This document shows positions 9,414 through 18,086 of a DNA stretch of 45,095 nt, one piece after another. Position numbers and translations under genes: made by a program. The notes under the pieces were generated by a model. It searched no databases and was not told the DNA's origin. It saw only the letters and a program-made list of their open reading frames with translations. Positions within the stretch are counted from its first letter, which is position 1. Each line of letters opens with the position of its first letter. The stretch is taken from positions 102,420-147,514 of the forward strand of contig MJCC01000012.1 in assembly GCA_001766655.1 (NCBI GenBank). Direction: 5' to 3'. The DNA comes from Phytomonas francai. Its lineage: Eukaryota > Euglenozoa > Kinetoplastea > Trypanosomatida > Trypanosomatidae.

Positions 9414-10145
9414 AGGACTGACGTAGAACAGAAAATACTGCGTCAAGCGTGGTCTATTATTCTGAGCCGCACCCTCATGATCGTCCCCTCGCGCTAGCGC
9501 GATGCCTCCAAGGGAATTGCGAAGGGGGCCATAAAGCGGTTTAGACTTGAGCGCGTGGGGATCATCCTGAAGAGCACAACGAAGATACTCGAGGCTGCGC
9601 CACCTCCTGCCGTCGTGACGCAACACAGCAGACCGCAAGGACCTGTATCCATAACCAGAAAACAAATGCGTACAGAAGACGAGGTCTGTGATATCGGCCC
9701 CTACTTCAGAAAAGGAAAAGTTTCTGCACTTCCGATGGGTGCTCAGCTGCAGCGCCTTTGCTTTGCGACAGCCCCTGCAGTGGAGCTCACGTACGGCACG
9801 TTCATCAGATGTCTCCAAGTTTAAAACAGTGCGCATCGAAATATCCAGAAGCACTTTTCGCTTACCGTTAGAGTGCCGTGGCTCCTCAACCAGCAGCAGC
9901 TTGTCAGTATCTTCGGAAAAGGTGAGAACGCAACGACATCCTCCATGAAAGACAACGGCCTGCCACTCGCTCAGAAACCTAGTATTCGGTTCGTCTACAG
10001 TTGTCATGTTACTGATCAGCCTTGGGCTCGAAACTGAAAACTCACTACTGGAAACACTTGTGTGTTCTATCCCGATAGGTGCAGGAAGCGAGGCTGCATT
10101 TGATCGACTACCTTCACCGGATGCGCAAGCCTGCATCTTTCCCAT
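7290..10145 (-). CDS. SPHK: Sphingosine kinase (diacylglycerol-kinase catalytic domain family)
   Basis: 951 residues from the ATG at 10145 (another ATG at 10136). The enzyme should phosphorylate sphingoid bases to sphingosine-1-phosphate. The first ~280 residues are an extension with a possible PH-like part (CRCVLTFSEDTDKLLLVEE). The catalytic region begins at about 287: VFISPKSGKGNG; nucleotide-binding GGDGMVQEVVNGL near 353; LPSGSGCGLAKAL near 465 (family consensus P-x-G-S-G-N); FGMPNDVDRGSEPLRWMG near 652, the sphingosine-kinase signature where an Asp precedes the R-W-G; and the closing SDGE near 926. Two large inserts separate these blocks, one with six cysteines (residues ~723-757). Such large kinases are known in trypanosomatids. 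This copy is the complete one; the copy at 4673-6796 is probably the same gene. Confidence 0.9.
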   Translation of the reverse strand: MGKMQACASGEGSRSNAASLPAPIGIEHTSVSSSEFSVSSPRLISNMTTVDEPNTRFLSEWQAVVFHGGCRCVLTFSEDTDKLLLVEEPRHSNGKRKVLLDISMRTVLNLETSDERAVRELHCRGCRKAKALQLSTHRKCRNFSFSEVGADITDLVFCTHLFSGYGYRSLRSAVLRHDGRRWRSLEYLRCALQDDPHALKSKPLYGPLRNSLGGIALARGDDHEGAAQNNRPRLTQYFLFYVSPSETVVRKSVCMVEFCVLEEPHHLSQALKLKRAVLQRVYGDRPKTIEVFISPKSGKGNGERVFRDVLRPVLDVTRHRTKVTITQRAHECEDYVADIGNPLNENYVVVVVGGDGMVQEVVNGLHRRRLALIAQMRAECESAESATPHLDAASGVPLPRGEVNAEVSRTDAGADGSGASCVSQPPGASMGANKSPNQSCTLSLTPVLDIFLSRGWDALMPLIATLPSGSGCGLAKALDLIDPRKAALSLVHLKTCRVSLLSLKFKRNADLHSYHWKKWSRKKRAAAEKDFASYHQNYTEEIEERLAWREPLAASQLLSVSAKLGDHDKESMNDSTGCHSQNCSGLAESEVSLTGFRVSNAFTNSSLSGSRNSSNLRQPFFKDGTPFYTDPVSHSLGAPEFKERVAFMSVSFGMPNDVDRGSEPLRWMGNARFAVFAAFLLLLGVRKYRATIRYLPWTGEDGYRLENVDGAGDLASLLRFPSCTMRDSCPHCLKYAEPCPNGRKLLERHHCKALGASCDSRTNSPSPSVSKTCADAGESFLAFLKAADGVPDAGIPHSSTVTSAQRRLFMSCSDADLLQEDQVDFDCESLPWVTVSGEFVMILLCNICNLARNIAMAPLSHLSDGAIDIVFYRSNPHEPSKSCTTRTDICRFFDALESGTHIQQPYTSYIKARAIEIKVDSGICMSDGEMMPLSTVRVTKIQDAVRIVRSD

Positions 10146-10235
10146 TATTATTAAAACAGAGATTTGATTATATCTCAAAAAAATGGATGAATTCCAATAA
10201 GAAAAAAACTATAGAGAAAAATAACCCCTCCCCCC
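10127..10235. repeat. Copy 1 of a 109-bp direct repeat ending at an N
   Basis: Repeated from 10237 onward. It covers the first codons and the leader of the sphingosine kinase gene and ends in a C-run interrupted by one T (10229). It abuts the N at 10236, so it is the tail of one contig overlapping the head of the next. Confidence 0.88.
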
Positions 10236-10236
10236 N
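10236..10236. other. Second single-N assembly join
   Basis: Ambiguous base between the two 109-bp copies. The join falls beside a C homopolymer, a likely reason why the assembly broke here. Confidence 0.9.
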
Positions 10237-10345
10237 AAGCCTGCATCTTTCCCATTATTATTAAAACAGAGATTTGATTATATCTCAAAAAAATGGATGA
10301 ATTCCAATAAGAAAAAAACTATAGAGAAAAATAACCCCCCCCCCC
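10237..10345. repeat. Copy 2 of the 109-bp direct repeat, ending in a 19-nt C-run
   Basis: Starts right after the N and reproduces 10127-10235. The homopolymer here is uninterrupted C at 10335-10353. The fragment of kinase start codons inside this copy (around 10255) is not a separate gene. Confidence 0.88.
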
Positions 10346-11095
10346 CCCCCCCCTGTATAAAATCAGGAATGAAGAGTATATGCACTAACGGTCAACAACC
10401 TATACCTTAGCTTGCAAACATATGCAGCAATAAATAAATAAAAATACACAGTTATGGAAAAAGAAAACTGTTCATAGCATCCACAAACGTAATAAAATAA
10501 TGACTATGAATGATAGTGTTCTTTTAGTATCGGGAACAAACTACCCCTTTAGTATGCGAGCCACCGTCCTCTATATATCAGTATCATAGAATAAAAGAAC
10601 GCAGGGCAAACACATGTATGAGCAAATAACATCCAAACGCAATTGAATGGAGTGCAAAGAATCCGTTGCTTCTTTATTTTCTTCATCCACGTAGTGTAAC
10701 ACCATGCCTTGTCATCCTGCACCCTTCTCGAGAGTAGCAATGCATTCGATCCATAATACGGTGATTTTTGTCGCACTAAGAGAGTGGCTCTGTAAAACTG
10801 ATAAAAAGGCAAGAACATCATCGCCACCACCACCTCAGTCCCCTGCATGTAGAATCGTTGCACTGAAATAATAAAGTGGGTGGCATATGCATAGCATTAG
10901 CACAGTGGCGTTCACATTTTGAAAAAGTTATCCTGCGCAAGTAGCCCCAACCCTTGCTAGCTGCGCATTTCTTTTCTACATCACTAAGAGGGAAGGTAAA
11001 AGAAAAAATAGTAAGCTCCCCAGTAGGGAGGCAAAGAAAAGAACCCTATCACTCACGCCTGAGCGGATCTATTTGCGTACGCTACATAACTCACC
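10346..11095. other. Intergenic spacer upstream of sphingosine kinase
   Basis: AT-rich sequence with a C-run at its left edge. It contains one doubtful minus-strand frame (10549-10848, listed separately). No repeats or RNA genes recognised. Confidence 0.5.
10549..10848 (-). CDS. Doubtful small membrane ORF
   Basis: 99 codons from an ATG at 10848 on the coding strand of the cluster. The predicted product has a basic middle (WMKKIKKQR) and a hydrophobic C-terminal stretch (CVWMLFAHTCVC, then FFYSMILIY) that could be one membrane helix. I recognise no family. Base composition is only slightly richer in GC than the spacer, so it may be a chance frame. Ribosome profiling or conservation in relatives would settle it. 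Confidence 0.22.
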   Translation of the reverse strand: MQGTEVVVAMMFLPFYQFYRATLLVRQKSPYYGSNALLLSRRVQDDKAWCYTTWMKKIKKQRILCTPFNCVWMLFAHTCVCPAFFYSMILIYRGRWLAY

Positions 11096-13366
11096 CTAGG
11101 CAGCAGTTCGCAAACGAGCGCACTCAATGCTCCTGAGCAAGGCATCATTTGTTGGGAGCTTCCTCTGCAATTGTACCAAGGCTAAGTGGAATTTCAACAT
11201 GGCATCATCAAACGCTGACTGCGACTCGGCATCGCGGCTATTCCTGGGTGCAAACAGCCCCAAAACCATTGCATACTCGAATATCTCGAGAACAATGTCG
11301 ACGCAATTCAGCGGCTTGCCATTACACAGCTCGCCCGCCTCCTTTTCAAGAATACAGACAAGGACGCTCAGCAACGAGACACGGGAAGACAGCTGCGATA
11401 ACGATGCGTGAAGGAGAAATGTATTCGCGCCGAAGACTCCAGCCTTTACGGGGATGGCAGGCACGCTGTGAGCGGCATCTCCGTTAGGAGGTGAAAACGT
11501 GCCTATCATACGTGAATCCGCTTGTTGGGAGGGAGAGACAGCCTTCGCTCCCCCCTGTGGCGCAATTTCACTCGCAAAGTGGGCTAATTCACTCTGGGAT
11601 ATCTCCTGCCCCGCCGAAGGATTGCCCCTCCCAGTCCCTAAGCAGGGTTCTGGGGAACCTGAAACCTCTTTGAGCATTTTTTGCAGTACCAGAAGCAGCG
11701 CTTGCATGATCGCACCCTCCTCTAAATAAGTCCGCACCAAAGCAACCCACAACACTATCCACTCCTTCTGGACTAGCCAGGTCACCACGCGGGGCTGGAC
11801 CTCGATCAGATTCGCCAGCAGCAAGGAGGTCCAACGCACTAGATGCGCGTGCGCGCTCCCGTTTCTCGTATGCATCCGAAGTGCCGTCATCGCGAACTCA
11901 AGAAAAGAGCACCGTAGGATCAGGTCCACAGCTGCAACGCGATGCTCTACCGAGGTTTTCCCATCCACAACCCGGTGCAGGCAGTAGACCCCCCATTGCA
12001 GAACCCTAGGCTGGTGAAGATGCACCTTCAGCGCCTCCACCACCGTGGGGATGCCGTCCGCGTGAATGAACACGTACAGGTTTTGATCGCGCATACACAG
12101 ACGGCTGAGTACTACAAGTGCAATGTTCACCAACGGCTCCAAATGGGGGTGCGCATCGATGATCCCCAGAACAACACCAACAACTTCAGACGCGGCAACC
12201 GTCTGCAGCTCGTGCTTGTAGCTCGGCGACACCATCGTCCCCAGCACCTTTTCCGTCAGCATAGGGGAGTACCAGAAAGCACGCAGCATATGCTGAAAGC
12301 TGTGATAGCCGGTCATAAACTCAGCATAAACCTCGAGATAAGTTGGGGTCTGCGCGGTTAGGGGCACGGATCCCGTTTTGGAGGGAATTGATCCCGGAGG
12401 GGGATTCGCTCCCTGGATCTCCACGGTCGAAGATGGTTCCGATATGGGAAATCTACACATACCGAGATGGTCGGAATCAAATAGGTGCCGCACGATCGAG
12501 GCTGTAAACATGCAAATCGATTGAACCCTGTAGTGCTGCAAGCCGATAAAATCGCCTCGCTCGTTGAAAACGGCCCCCCCACTGGAAAACTCACCCAGCC
12601 GTTGCCGCCCAGAATCCTGTGCGTACTCGCAGTAGTCCTCGAACACCGCGACGACGGACCGCACAACGTAGCGCCGCTCAAGACCATCCACGTGGGTCAC
12701 CAAAAGGTGTGTATCACCGATCTCCACCGCCGGGATTGCAGAGGGTCGCAAGGGAAGCGGCAACGGTGTGATTTGGAAAAGACTATCCCCCCCTTTGTGA
12801 AGTCCGCATCCGCGCACCGTTTCGGCCGTACAACCTTCACCCCCCATCACCCGCGAGGAATCGCACTGCTCGGCCAAACGTGAGCCTGGGGAGACCTCGC
12901 AGTACGTGAGCGTGAAGCCGATTTCCTCAACCGCGGGGGCGTCATCCAGGGGGAAACCCCCGTTGGCGGGCTTTGCAGGCCCCGGCGCCTCGACAGAACA
13001 CACGAGCCCGACGTCGCCTCGCACGGCAAGCGAAAAGGCGGCGGGCTCACGGCCCCACGCGACCGCGGCGCCGACGACGGGCTGCTCCATGAAGGTCGCG
13101 ACCAGCCCCGCGAGGTCGCCCGGACGACCCGGCAGAACATCCGAGGTCGAGAGTAGAACGGCGAGCGCGCTGCTGCCGCCATCATCACCATGACGATCCC
13201 TCTCGAATGGACAAAACGACGGGTTTGGATCCGGCAGCGATACCAAGATCGCGCTGCCTCTGCCCTTCTCTCCACACACACGGCCAACAGCGTGGACAAA
13301 TGGCGTGATGCGCTCGATGATGTTCCAGCCCTCCATCATAGCGCTGACAGATGCTGGATTCGTCAT
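11096..13366 (-). CDS. Trypsin-fold protein with C-terminal helical (armadillo-like) repeats; probably not an active protease
   Basis: 756 residues from ATG 13366. Residues ~20-295 look like a chymotrypsin-type double barrel: GSAILVS, then LAVLLSTSDVLPG where a protease has T-x-A-H-V, and EFSSGGAVFNERGDFIGLQ, matching the G-[DS]-S-G-G-x-[VL] active-site loop with Ser262. The position of the catalytic His is Asp76, so hydrolysis is unlikely if this alignment is right. Residues ~370-600 are leucine-rich helices of armadillo/HEAT type (VNIALVVLSRLCMRD, then IPTVVEALKVHL, VLQWGVYCLHRVV), normally protein-binding. Residues 600-680 are a low-complexity linker. Known family not recalled; a scaffold or substrate-binding role is inference. 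Confidence 0.7.
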   Translation of the reverse strand: MTNPASVSAMMEGWNIIERITPFVHAVGRVCGEKGRGSAILVSLPDPNPSFCPFERDRHGDDGGSSALAVLLSTSDVLPGRPGDLAGLVATFMEQPVVGAAVAWGREPAAFSLAVRGDVGLVCSVEAPGPAKPANGGFPLDDAPAVEEIGFTLTYCEVSPGSRLAEQCDSSRVMGGEGCTAETVRGCGLHKGGDSLFQITPLPLPLRPSAIPAVEIGDTHLLVTHVDGLERRYVVRSVVAVFEDYCEYAQDSGRQRLGEFSSGGAVFNERGDFIGLQHYRVQSICMFTASIVRHLFDSDHLGMCRFPISEPSSTVEIQGANPPPGSIPSKTGSVPLTAQTPTYLEVYAEFMTGYHSFQHMLRAFWYSPMLTEKVLGTMVSPSYKHELQTVAASEVVGVVLGIIDAHPHLEPLVNIALVVLSRLCMRDQNLYVFIHADGIPTVVEALKVHLHQPRVLQWGVYCLHRVVDGKTSVEHRVAAVDLILRCSFLEFAMTALRMHTRNGSAHAHLVRWTSLLLANLIEVQPRVVTWLVQKEWIVLWVALVRTYLEEGAIMQALLLVLQKMLKEVSGSPEPCLGTGRGNPSAGQEISQSELAHFASEIAPQGGAKAVSPSQQADSRMIGTFSPPNGDAAHSVPAIPVKAGVFGANTFLLHASLSQLSSRVSLLSVLVCILEKEAGELCNGKPLNCVDIVLEIFEYAMVLGLFAPRNSRDAESQSAFDDAMLKFHLALVQLQRKLPTNDALLRSIECARLRTAA

Positions 13367-14282
13367 GAAAAAATATGATCGTTATTATACCTCTATAATA
13401 AAAATGATAGTTACATGTGAATAACTTTTGTTTATAGCAACAATAATAATAATAATAAAGGGAAACAATCCCTGTTCATCCTTAGATTCAAACAAAAAAC
13501 GGTATGCCCACGCAAGCAAGCAAAAAAAAAAAAGAAATGAAAGAGAATTTAGCACATCTCTTAGAAAAAAGCACATGTACTGGGCCTTGTTTATTTCGTA
13601 GGAATGTAAGGAGGATTCTAACAATCGATCCACATGCTCGCCCCTTTGCCTCTGTTTTCATATGAGTTTATCGATAAACTAAAGCAAGTACATAGTAAAC
13701 AAAACGAAACGCAATAACTCTCTTTTACTTTTGCTATTTTCTAGGATCTCATAATAGATAGTATCAAACCCATTCGTAGAAAACCAAATCAGGAGACTGA
13801 ACCAGTAGCTGGTGCACGCACAAGATGTATCTTACAGCAATAACAAGTGAGAAATAAAAATCACCCCAAAGTCGTGAGTAATAAAGAAAAATACGAAATA
13901 TGGACCATCCAAATAAATATCGCTACGACTATTATACGGCTATCGTATTAATAATAGTAAATCCAATTATCACAAATAAGTAAAAAGGAAAAATGGGGAA
14001 AAACTATAGTGTAGTAAAAGTTTTGTACGCATACAAACCTGCAAATAGACAGACAAGGTAGAGGAAGGGTGGGAAAATCTGAAAATTATCAGGAACAGGT
14101 CAATAAATAAAACTTGTTGATCGAGAAAGTGGAGATGGGGTTCAAACCCTCCCCACTCCCTAGTGCTAAGAGGGGACAGTCACCCTCCATCCTCTCTGTA
14201 ACGCACACGAGTATGAAGCGAGGTATCAAATTTTATTCTATTCCGTGTATGTATGTGTGTGTGTGTGTGTGTGCTCTCCCTC
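13367..14282. other. Intergenic spacer with a small palindrome and a TG microsatellite
   Basis: AT-rich. Holds ATA/ATT trinucleotide runs near 13446, a perfect 16-bp palindrome (AGTTTATC and its complement) at 13665-13680, and a TG dinucleotide run at about 14254-14273. The sequence GGTTCAAACCC at 14139-14149 resembles a tRNA B box but has no tRNA around it. No gene seen. Confidence 0.55.
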
Positions 14283-17200
14283 TCAGCACAAATAAGTTAA
14301 GGTTAGCACGTCCGAGAGAAAGGTCTCCTTGGTGCAGTAGGGGCACCGCACTAACAGCAGCACATCCGACGCGCACCCCCGCCGCGGCACGCTGATCCGC
14401 ATCACCTCCTTGTGCGAGAGGACGTGCCCGCACGCGAGCAAATCCGGCGGATTCAGCCCCCGCATCCGCGCGAGCGCCAGCGGCACGCGCAGATTTCGCG
14501 TAAGCGACTTGTTCGCGAGGGGGGAGCTGGGGCGCGGCGGGCCCCCCTCCCCGGCGAGGCGTTCGCGCTCGAGGAGGGCGCCCGAGACGAGCGCGTCCAC
14601 GCAGCGCCGGCGCGAGACGGGGCAGTAGCACATCGTCGCGCGGAACGCGGGCAGGAGGCGGGGGGCCCCGTCCGCGTGGAGGGCGTAGCCGCAGGCAAAA
14701 AAGCCCCGCCGGAGCTCGCGCGCCGAGGCGAACCCACGGGCGGGGTCGCGCGCGTGGAAATCGCGGCAGCCCCCGCGCCGGAGCTGGGCGTCGCACCGCG
14801 CGAGCACCGCGCTCGCGTGCGGGAGCTCGAGCATCAGGGCGTTGGCGGTGAGGGACGCGGGGGAGGGGGCCCCAGACGAGGCCGCGGCCTCCCCCGCGCG
14901 GGGGCTGCGCGGGCGCCGCGCCTGCCGCCGCCGGATGCGCTCGAGGAAGACACCAATGGAGGCCGGGATCGTCGGGGTCGACAGAAATCTCGCGCCGAGC
15001 CCCGAGGCGGCGTCGCCCGGGGGGGGGAGGGCACGCGGCAAAGGGGGGGAGGGCGGGCGGACGGCCTGCGGGGGGGGGAAGGGGCCGACCTGGGCGAGGC
15101 CCGACGCCTTCGCCTCGTTGTCCGACGACGACGACGACGACAGGTGCGAGCGGGCCGGGAGGAGCTCGCTCTCATCCCATATATCCAGCTCGCCGAGAAT
15201 AACCTTGCTGATCGGGTAGACAAACCTCGAGAGGCCATTTTCGGGGTAATGTGGAATGGTGGGGCGGCGGTCGAACCATTCCCCAAGCGTCTCGTTGATC
15301 GGGACCTCAAATCTGGTCACACGTTTCAAGAAATGATGTAAATGAAACATGGTATGAAGCTCGTGGATGAGGCTGTCGTGAACACACTCCAGCCACACGA
15401 CTGGGGAGAGTGGCAAAGGAAACGGCGCCGGTAAATCCACAGACACTGGATGGCTGAGACCGCGAGAGGGCATTTCCACACAACCCCCCGTCGCCATCGA
15501 TGGGTTACCCCCCCACAAAAGCAAAAATGGAGTCACACAGTAAAGAAACTGAGACCTTGCGGCAGCGGCAGTGATTTCATCCGGCGATATTTGCCTAACC
15601 TCTGCTGCTTGCTCAGGACAGGGTTGAGCCCCGTGGGCAAAGGGCGTGTTCGAATTTTGTTTCCCATTTTTAACACTAGAGCACGAACTAGGGATGGGTT
15701 CAAGAAGCAGGGAAAGGTACGCCAACGCACTCAGCGTCTGCTCTGTGGAGAGGAGGAGCCGTGTGCCGGGGTGCAGTGGGGAACCCTTCCCAGAGCGGTC
15801 GTCTGGAGGACCGTCCCCTGGGGTGTGATTGTCGCCCCTAAGTGAGAGCATTCGCTTGCTTTTATACACGGCACGGAGTAAGCTCGCCGCCTCTGCGAGC
15901 GCACCAGTCACGGCTGGAGACGAAAACAGGCCAGGATTAGGGATGTTTTCCCCACTTTTCCCCTCATCATTGGGCTCCTCATTGGAATCAAGAACGCCTT
16001 CCGTGAAAAGCCGCAACCCCGGGGTGCGTTGCGCGCGATGAAAAATCTTTGCGATCTCTTGCAAGACACTAAGTGAAGTGAGATCTGTAAGTAGCACCAT
16101 AGCGCGCTCGTAAATATGATAACCCAGTTCACAGCAGTGATTCGTGCGGCTCAGCGACGGCGCAGGCCTATGAGGGCGCTCCTCATCGCTCCAAGCACAT
16201 TGCTTCGTCGAAAATGAGACGGACTCCTGAGACTGTTCCGTAGTGTTCACTTCGAGTTCGATATTCGGCTCCGGAAGGGACTCAGAAGATGCCCCAAGGC
16301 GCGCCTCCTCACTAGGTTGCTCCTCATATAAACTCGGGATGGTAAAAAAACTTCTCTCGTTGGACCCGCCCGCCGAGCCTTCGACTGCTTCGGACGCTCT
16401 AGGCGCTTCGTCTACAACATGAGCGGATTGCTCAACGCTATCGCGCTCACCGCCACCCTCCTCGTTGGCGTACTCTTCGTCGGTAAATGCCTCGGAGGTG
16501 CTGGTGCTAGTGCTAGTATTGGTGCCCGTTTGGCCAGCGATGGACCCCCCCATCCCCGACGCCGACCACTCTTCTTCTTCTCCCTCCTCCTCCTCCTCCT
16601 GAAGGAATTCCTCGGCATCGTCGGCTGAGGAAGTCGGATTATACGTTGCTGAGCTCACGGAGTGTTCCGCCGCCGTCGCGCCGTGTTGATCGGAAAGGAT
16701 GGAATCCTGGGGATCGTGGTATTCCGGTGTCGGACTCTTCTCTATTTCATCGTCGTGAACGGCAGGCTGTTCGCTCCAAACAACCGCACCACGGCCGCCA
16801 CCGTTAGCCTTGGCACCGCACACGCTATCACTGCGGGCGCACGCCCCTTCCGAGGGCCCCGCGCCGCGCGAAGGAGAGCGCTTTTGGGGGACTTTCCAGA
16901 CTTTCACCGAAGGGCCGCACGGGCCCGCTCCGACCGCGTGCTCAATCGCCCTCAGCCAGCCGTAGGTAAGCGGGAAGCGCGCCTTGACGAGCCGTTCGCA
17001 GATGTCTGCCGCCGCCTCGCCGTGCTCGCCCGCCTCGACGGCGCCCCCGTCCGAAAAGAAGATACCGCGCCGTATTTCTTGATAAAAAAGCTCCGTACTG
17101 ACGCCAGGGGAAGGAAAGGCGTAGTCCGGGCTCTGAAATAGCGGAGTTTTTGCGTGGCTGTTCGTTTTGAGGTGTGCAAGATTCAGGTCAACGTCCTGGG

Positions 17201-18086
17201 GGACCCCTGCCCCGTCACATGGGGGTGGCTTAAGACTGGTCGTTATGTGGGAAAAGGACCTTGGTGCGGAAGCCCCCCCCAACTGCTCCTCTCCCCACGA
17301 CCCGTTTCCCTTAGAGGGCCGCGCCTCGGTGAGAAACTTGGCGGCATCGATCTCCGAAAGCTCCGCCCGCATCGCCGCTGTAAGCGGGATGCCGTCGTAC
17401 TGCAGCTGCCGAAGGACCAAGTCGTCGACACTCTGACGTAGGATGGAGGACTCCGCCCTTCTCTTTCGGAGGCGTTGCTGCTCCGCCTCGTCCGCGCGTT
17501 CATGGCGGTCATCGGGGTCCAGGTGACTGAGGCTCGTTTTCCCGGCCGATGTGTCGTCTACCAGACCCGAGGGAGGGGGTTTCCACCGCACGTACTGTTT
17601 GAAGAAGCGCTTGACACCCTCATGGCAGGCCCTGCCCGTGAGAAGGCGTGCGGCGCGCTCGCTCTCGCGGTCGGCGGCGGCGAGGGCGGCCCCCTCTCTC
17701 CCCTCCCCCGGGGAGGTTGGTGGGAGGGGGGGGGTCTGCGGAAAGAGCGCGGGGCTCTCGCCGCCGTGCGTCTCCCGCGGATACCACGCGGCCAGCGCGC
17801 GCACAAGCGGGGGGTCGCGCTCCGCCAGCCCGTCGACCTCCCCCGAGAAGGCCGCCAGGCGCTCGTGGAGGCCGCGCAGGGCCGTCTGCAGGGCCCCCTC
17901 GCACCGCGCCGTCGCGCGCTCGAGGTCGGCGAGGGGCCGCGCAATCGCGCCCGCCAGCCCCCCCCCCTCCTCCGCGAGGGCCGCATTATGGGGGGGGAGG
18001 CGCGCGCAGGTCTCATCAAACTCGCGCCCCAGCTCGGCGAGGGGCCCACCGAGGAGGGCCTTCGCACTCGCCTGCACTGAGACCAT
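14283..18086 (-). CDS. Large protein with C-terminal RMND5/Gid2-type RING (putative GID/CTLH-like E3 ubiquitin ligase)
   Basis: 1,267 residues from ATG 18086. The C-terminus carries CYCPVSRRR, an insert of ~60 residues, then NPPDLLACGHVLSHKEVMRIS and RCPYCTKETF. This is the pattern of the RMND5/Gid2 degenerate RING (C-P-V ... N-P-P-x-x-L-x-C-G-H-V-[IL] ... K-C-P-Y-C-P), the catalytic part of GID/CTLH E3 ligases, followed here by a short hydrophobic tail as in that family. RMND5 proteins are usually ~390 residues, so this is over three times longer. The N-terminus has helical segments (ALQTALRGLHERLAAF), the middle is disordered with an acidic run (EFLQEEEEEGEEEEW) and Thr/Ser repeats. I see no clear LisH or CTLH domain. 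Start: the first ATG after an AG at 18136-18137. Confidence 0.68.
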   Translation of the reverse strand: MVSVQASAKALLGGPLAELGREFDETCARLPPHNAALAEEGGGLAGAIARPLADLERATARCEGALQTALRGLHERLAAFSGEVDGLAERDPPLVRALAAWYPRETHGGESPALFPQTPPLPPTSPGEGREGAALAAADRESERAARLLTGRACHEGVKRFFKQYVRWKPPPSGLVDDTSAGKTSLSHLDPDDRHERADEAEQQRLRKRRAESSILRQSVDDLVLRQLQYDGIPLTAAMRAELSEIDAAKFLTEARPSKGNGSWGEEQLGGASAPRSFSHITTSLKPPPCDGAGVPQDVDLNLAHLKTNSHAKTPLFQSPDYAFPSPGVSTELFYQEIRRGIFFSDGGAVEAGEHGEAAADICERLVKARFPLTYGWLRAIEHAVGAGPCGPSVKVWKVPQKRSPSRGAGPSEGACARSDSVCGAKANGGGRGAVVWSEQPAVHDDEIEKSPTPEYHDPQDSILSDQHGATAAEHSVSSATYNPTSSADDAEEFLQEEEEEGEEEEWSASGMGGSIAGQTGTNTSTSTSTSEAFTDEEYANEEGGGERDSVEQSAHVVDEAPRASEAVEGSAGGSNERSFFTIPSLYEEQPSEEARLGASSESLPEPNIELEVNTTEQSQESVSFSTKQCAWSDEERPHRPAPSLSRTNHCCELGYHIYERAMVLLTDLTSLSVLQEIAKIFHRAQRTPGLRLFTEGVLDSNEEPNDEGKSGENIPNPGLFSSPAVTGALAEAASLLRAVYKSKRMLSLRGDNHTPGDGPPDDRSGKGSPLHPGTRLLLSTEQTLSALAYLSLLLEPIPSSCSSVKNGKQNSNTPFAHGAQPCPEQAAEVRQISPDEITAAAARSQFLYCVTPFLLLWGGNPSMATGGCVEMPSRGLSHPVSVDLPAPFPLPLSPVVWLECVHDSLIHELHTMFHLHHFLKRVTRFEVPINETLGEWFDRRPTIPHYPENGLSRFVYPISKVILGELDIWDESELLPARSHLSSSSSSDNEAKASGLAQVGPFPPPQAVRPPSPPLPRALPPPGDAASGLGARFLSTPTIPASIGVFLERIRRRQARRPRSPRAGEAAASSGAPSPASLTANALMLELPHASAVLARCDAQLRRGGCRDFHARDPARGFASARELRRGFFACGYALHADGAPRLLPAFRATMCYCPVSRRRCVDALVSGALLERERLAGEGGPPRPSSPLANKSLTRNLRVPLALARMRGLNPPDLLACGHVLSHKEVMRISVPRRGCASDVLLLVRCPYCTKETFLSDVLTLTYLC

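Noticed and set aside
14131..14160. GGTTCAAACCC resembling a tRNA B box
   Set aside because: The T-stem pairs only partly, and no acceptor stem, D-arm or anticodon arm can be placed in the ~70 bases before it.
14412..15341. Long plus-strand frame inside the RING-protein gene
   Set aside because: Arg/Gly/Ala-rich shadow created by very GC-rich coding DNA; the minus-strand frame holds the RING motif.
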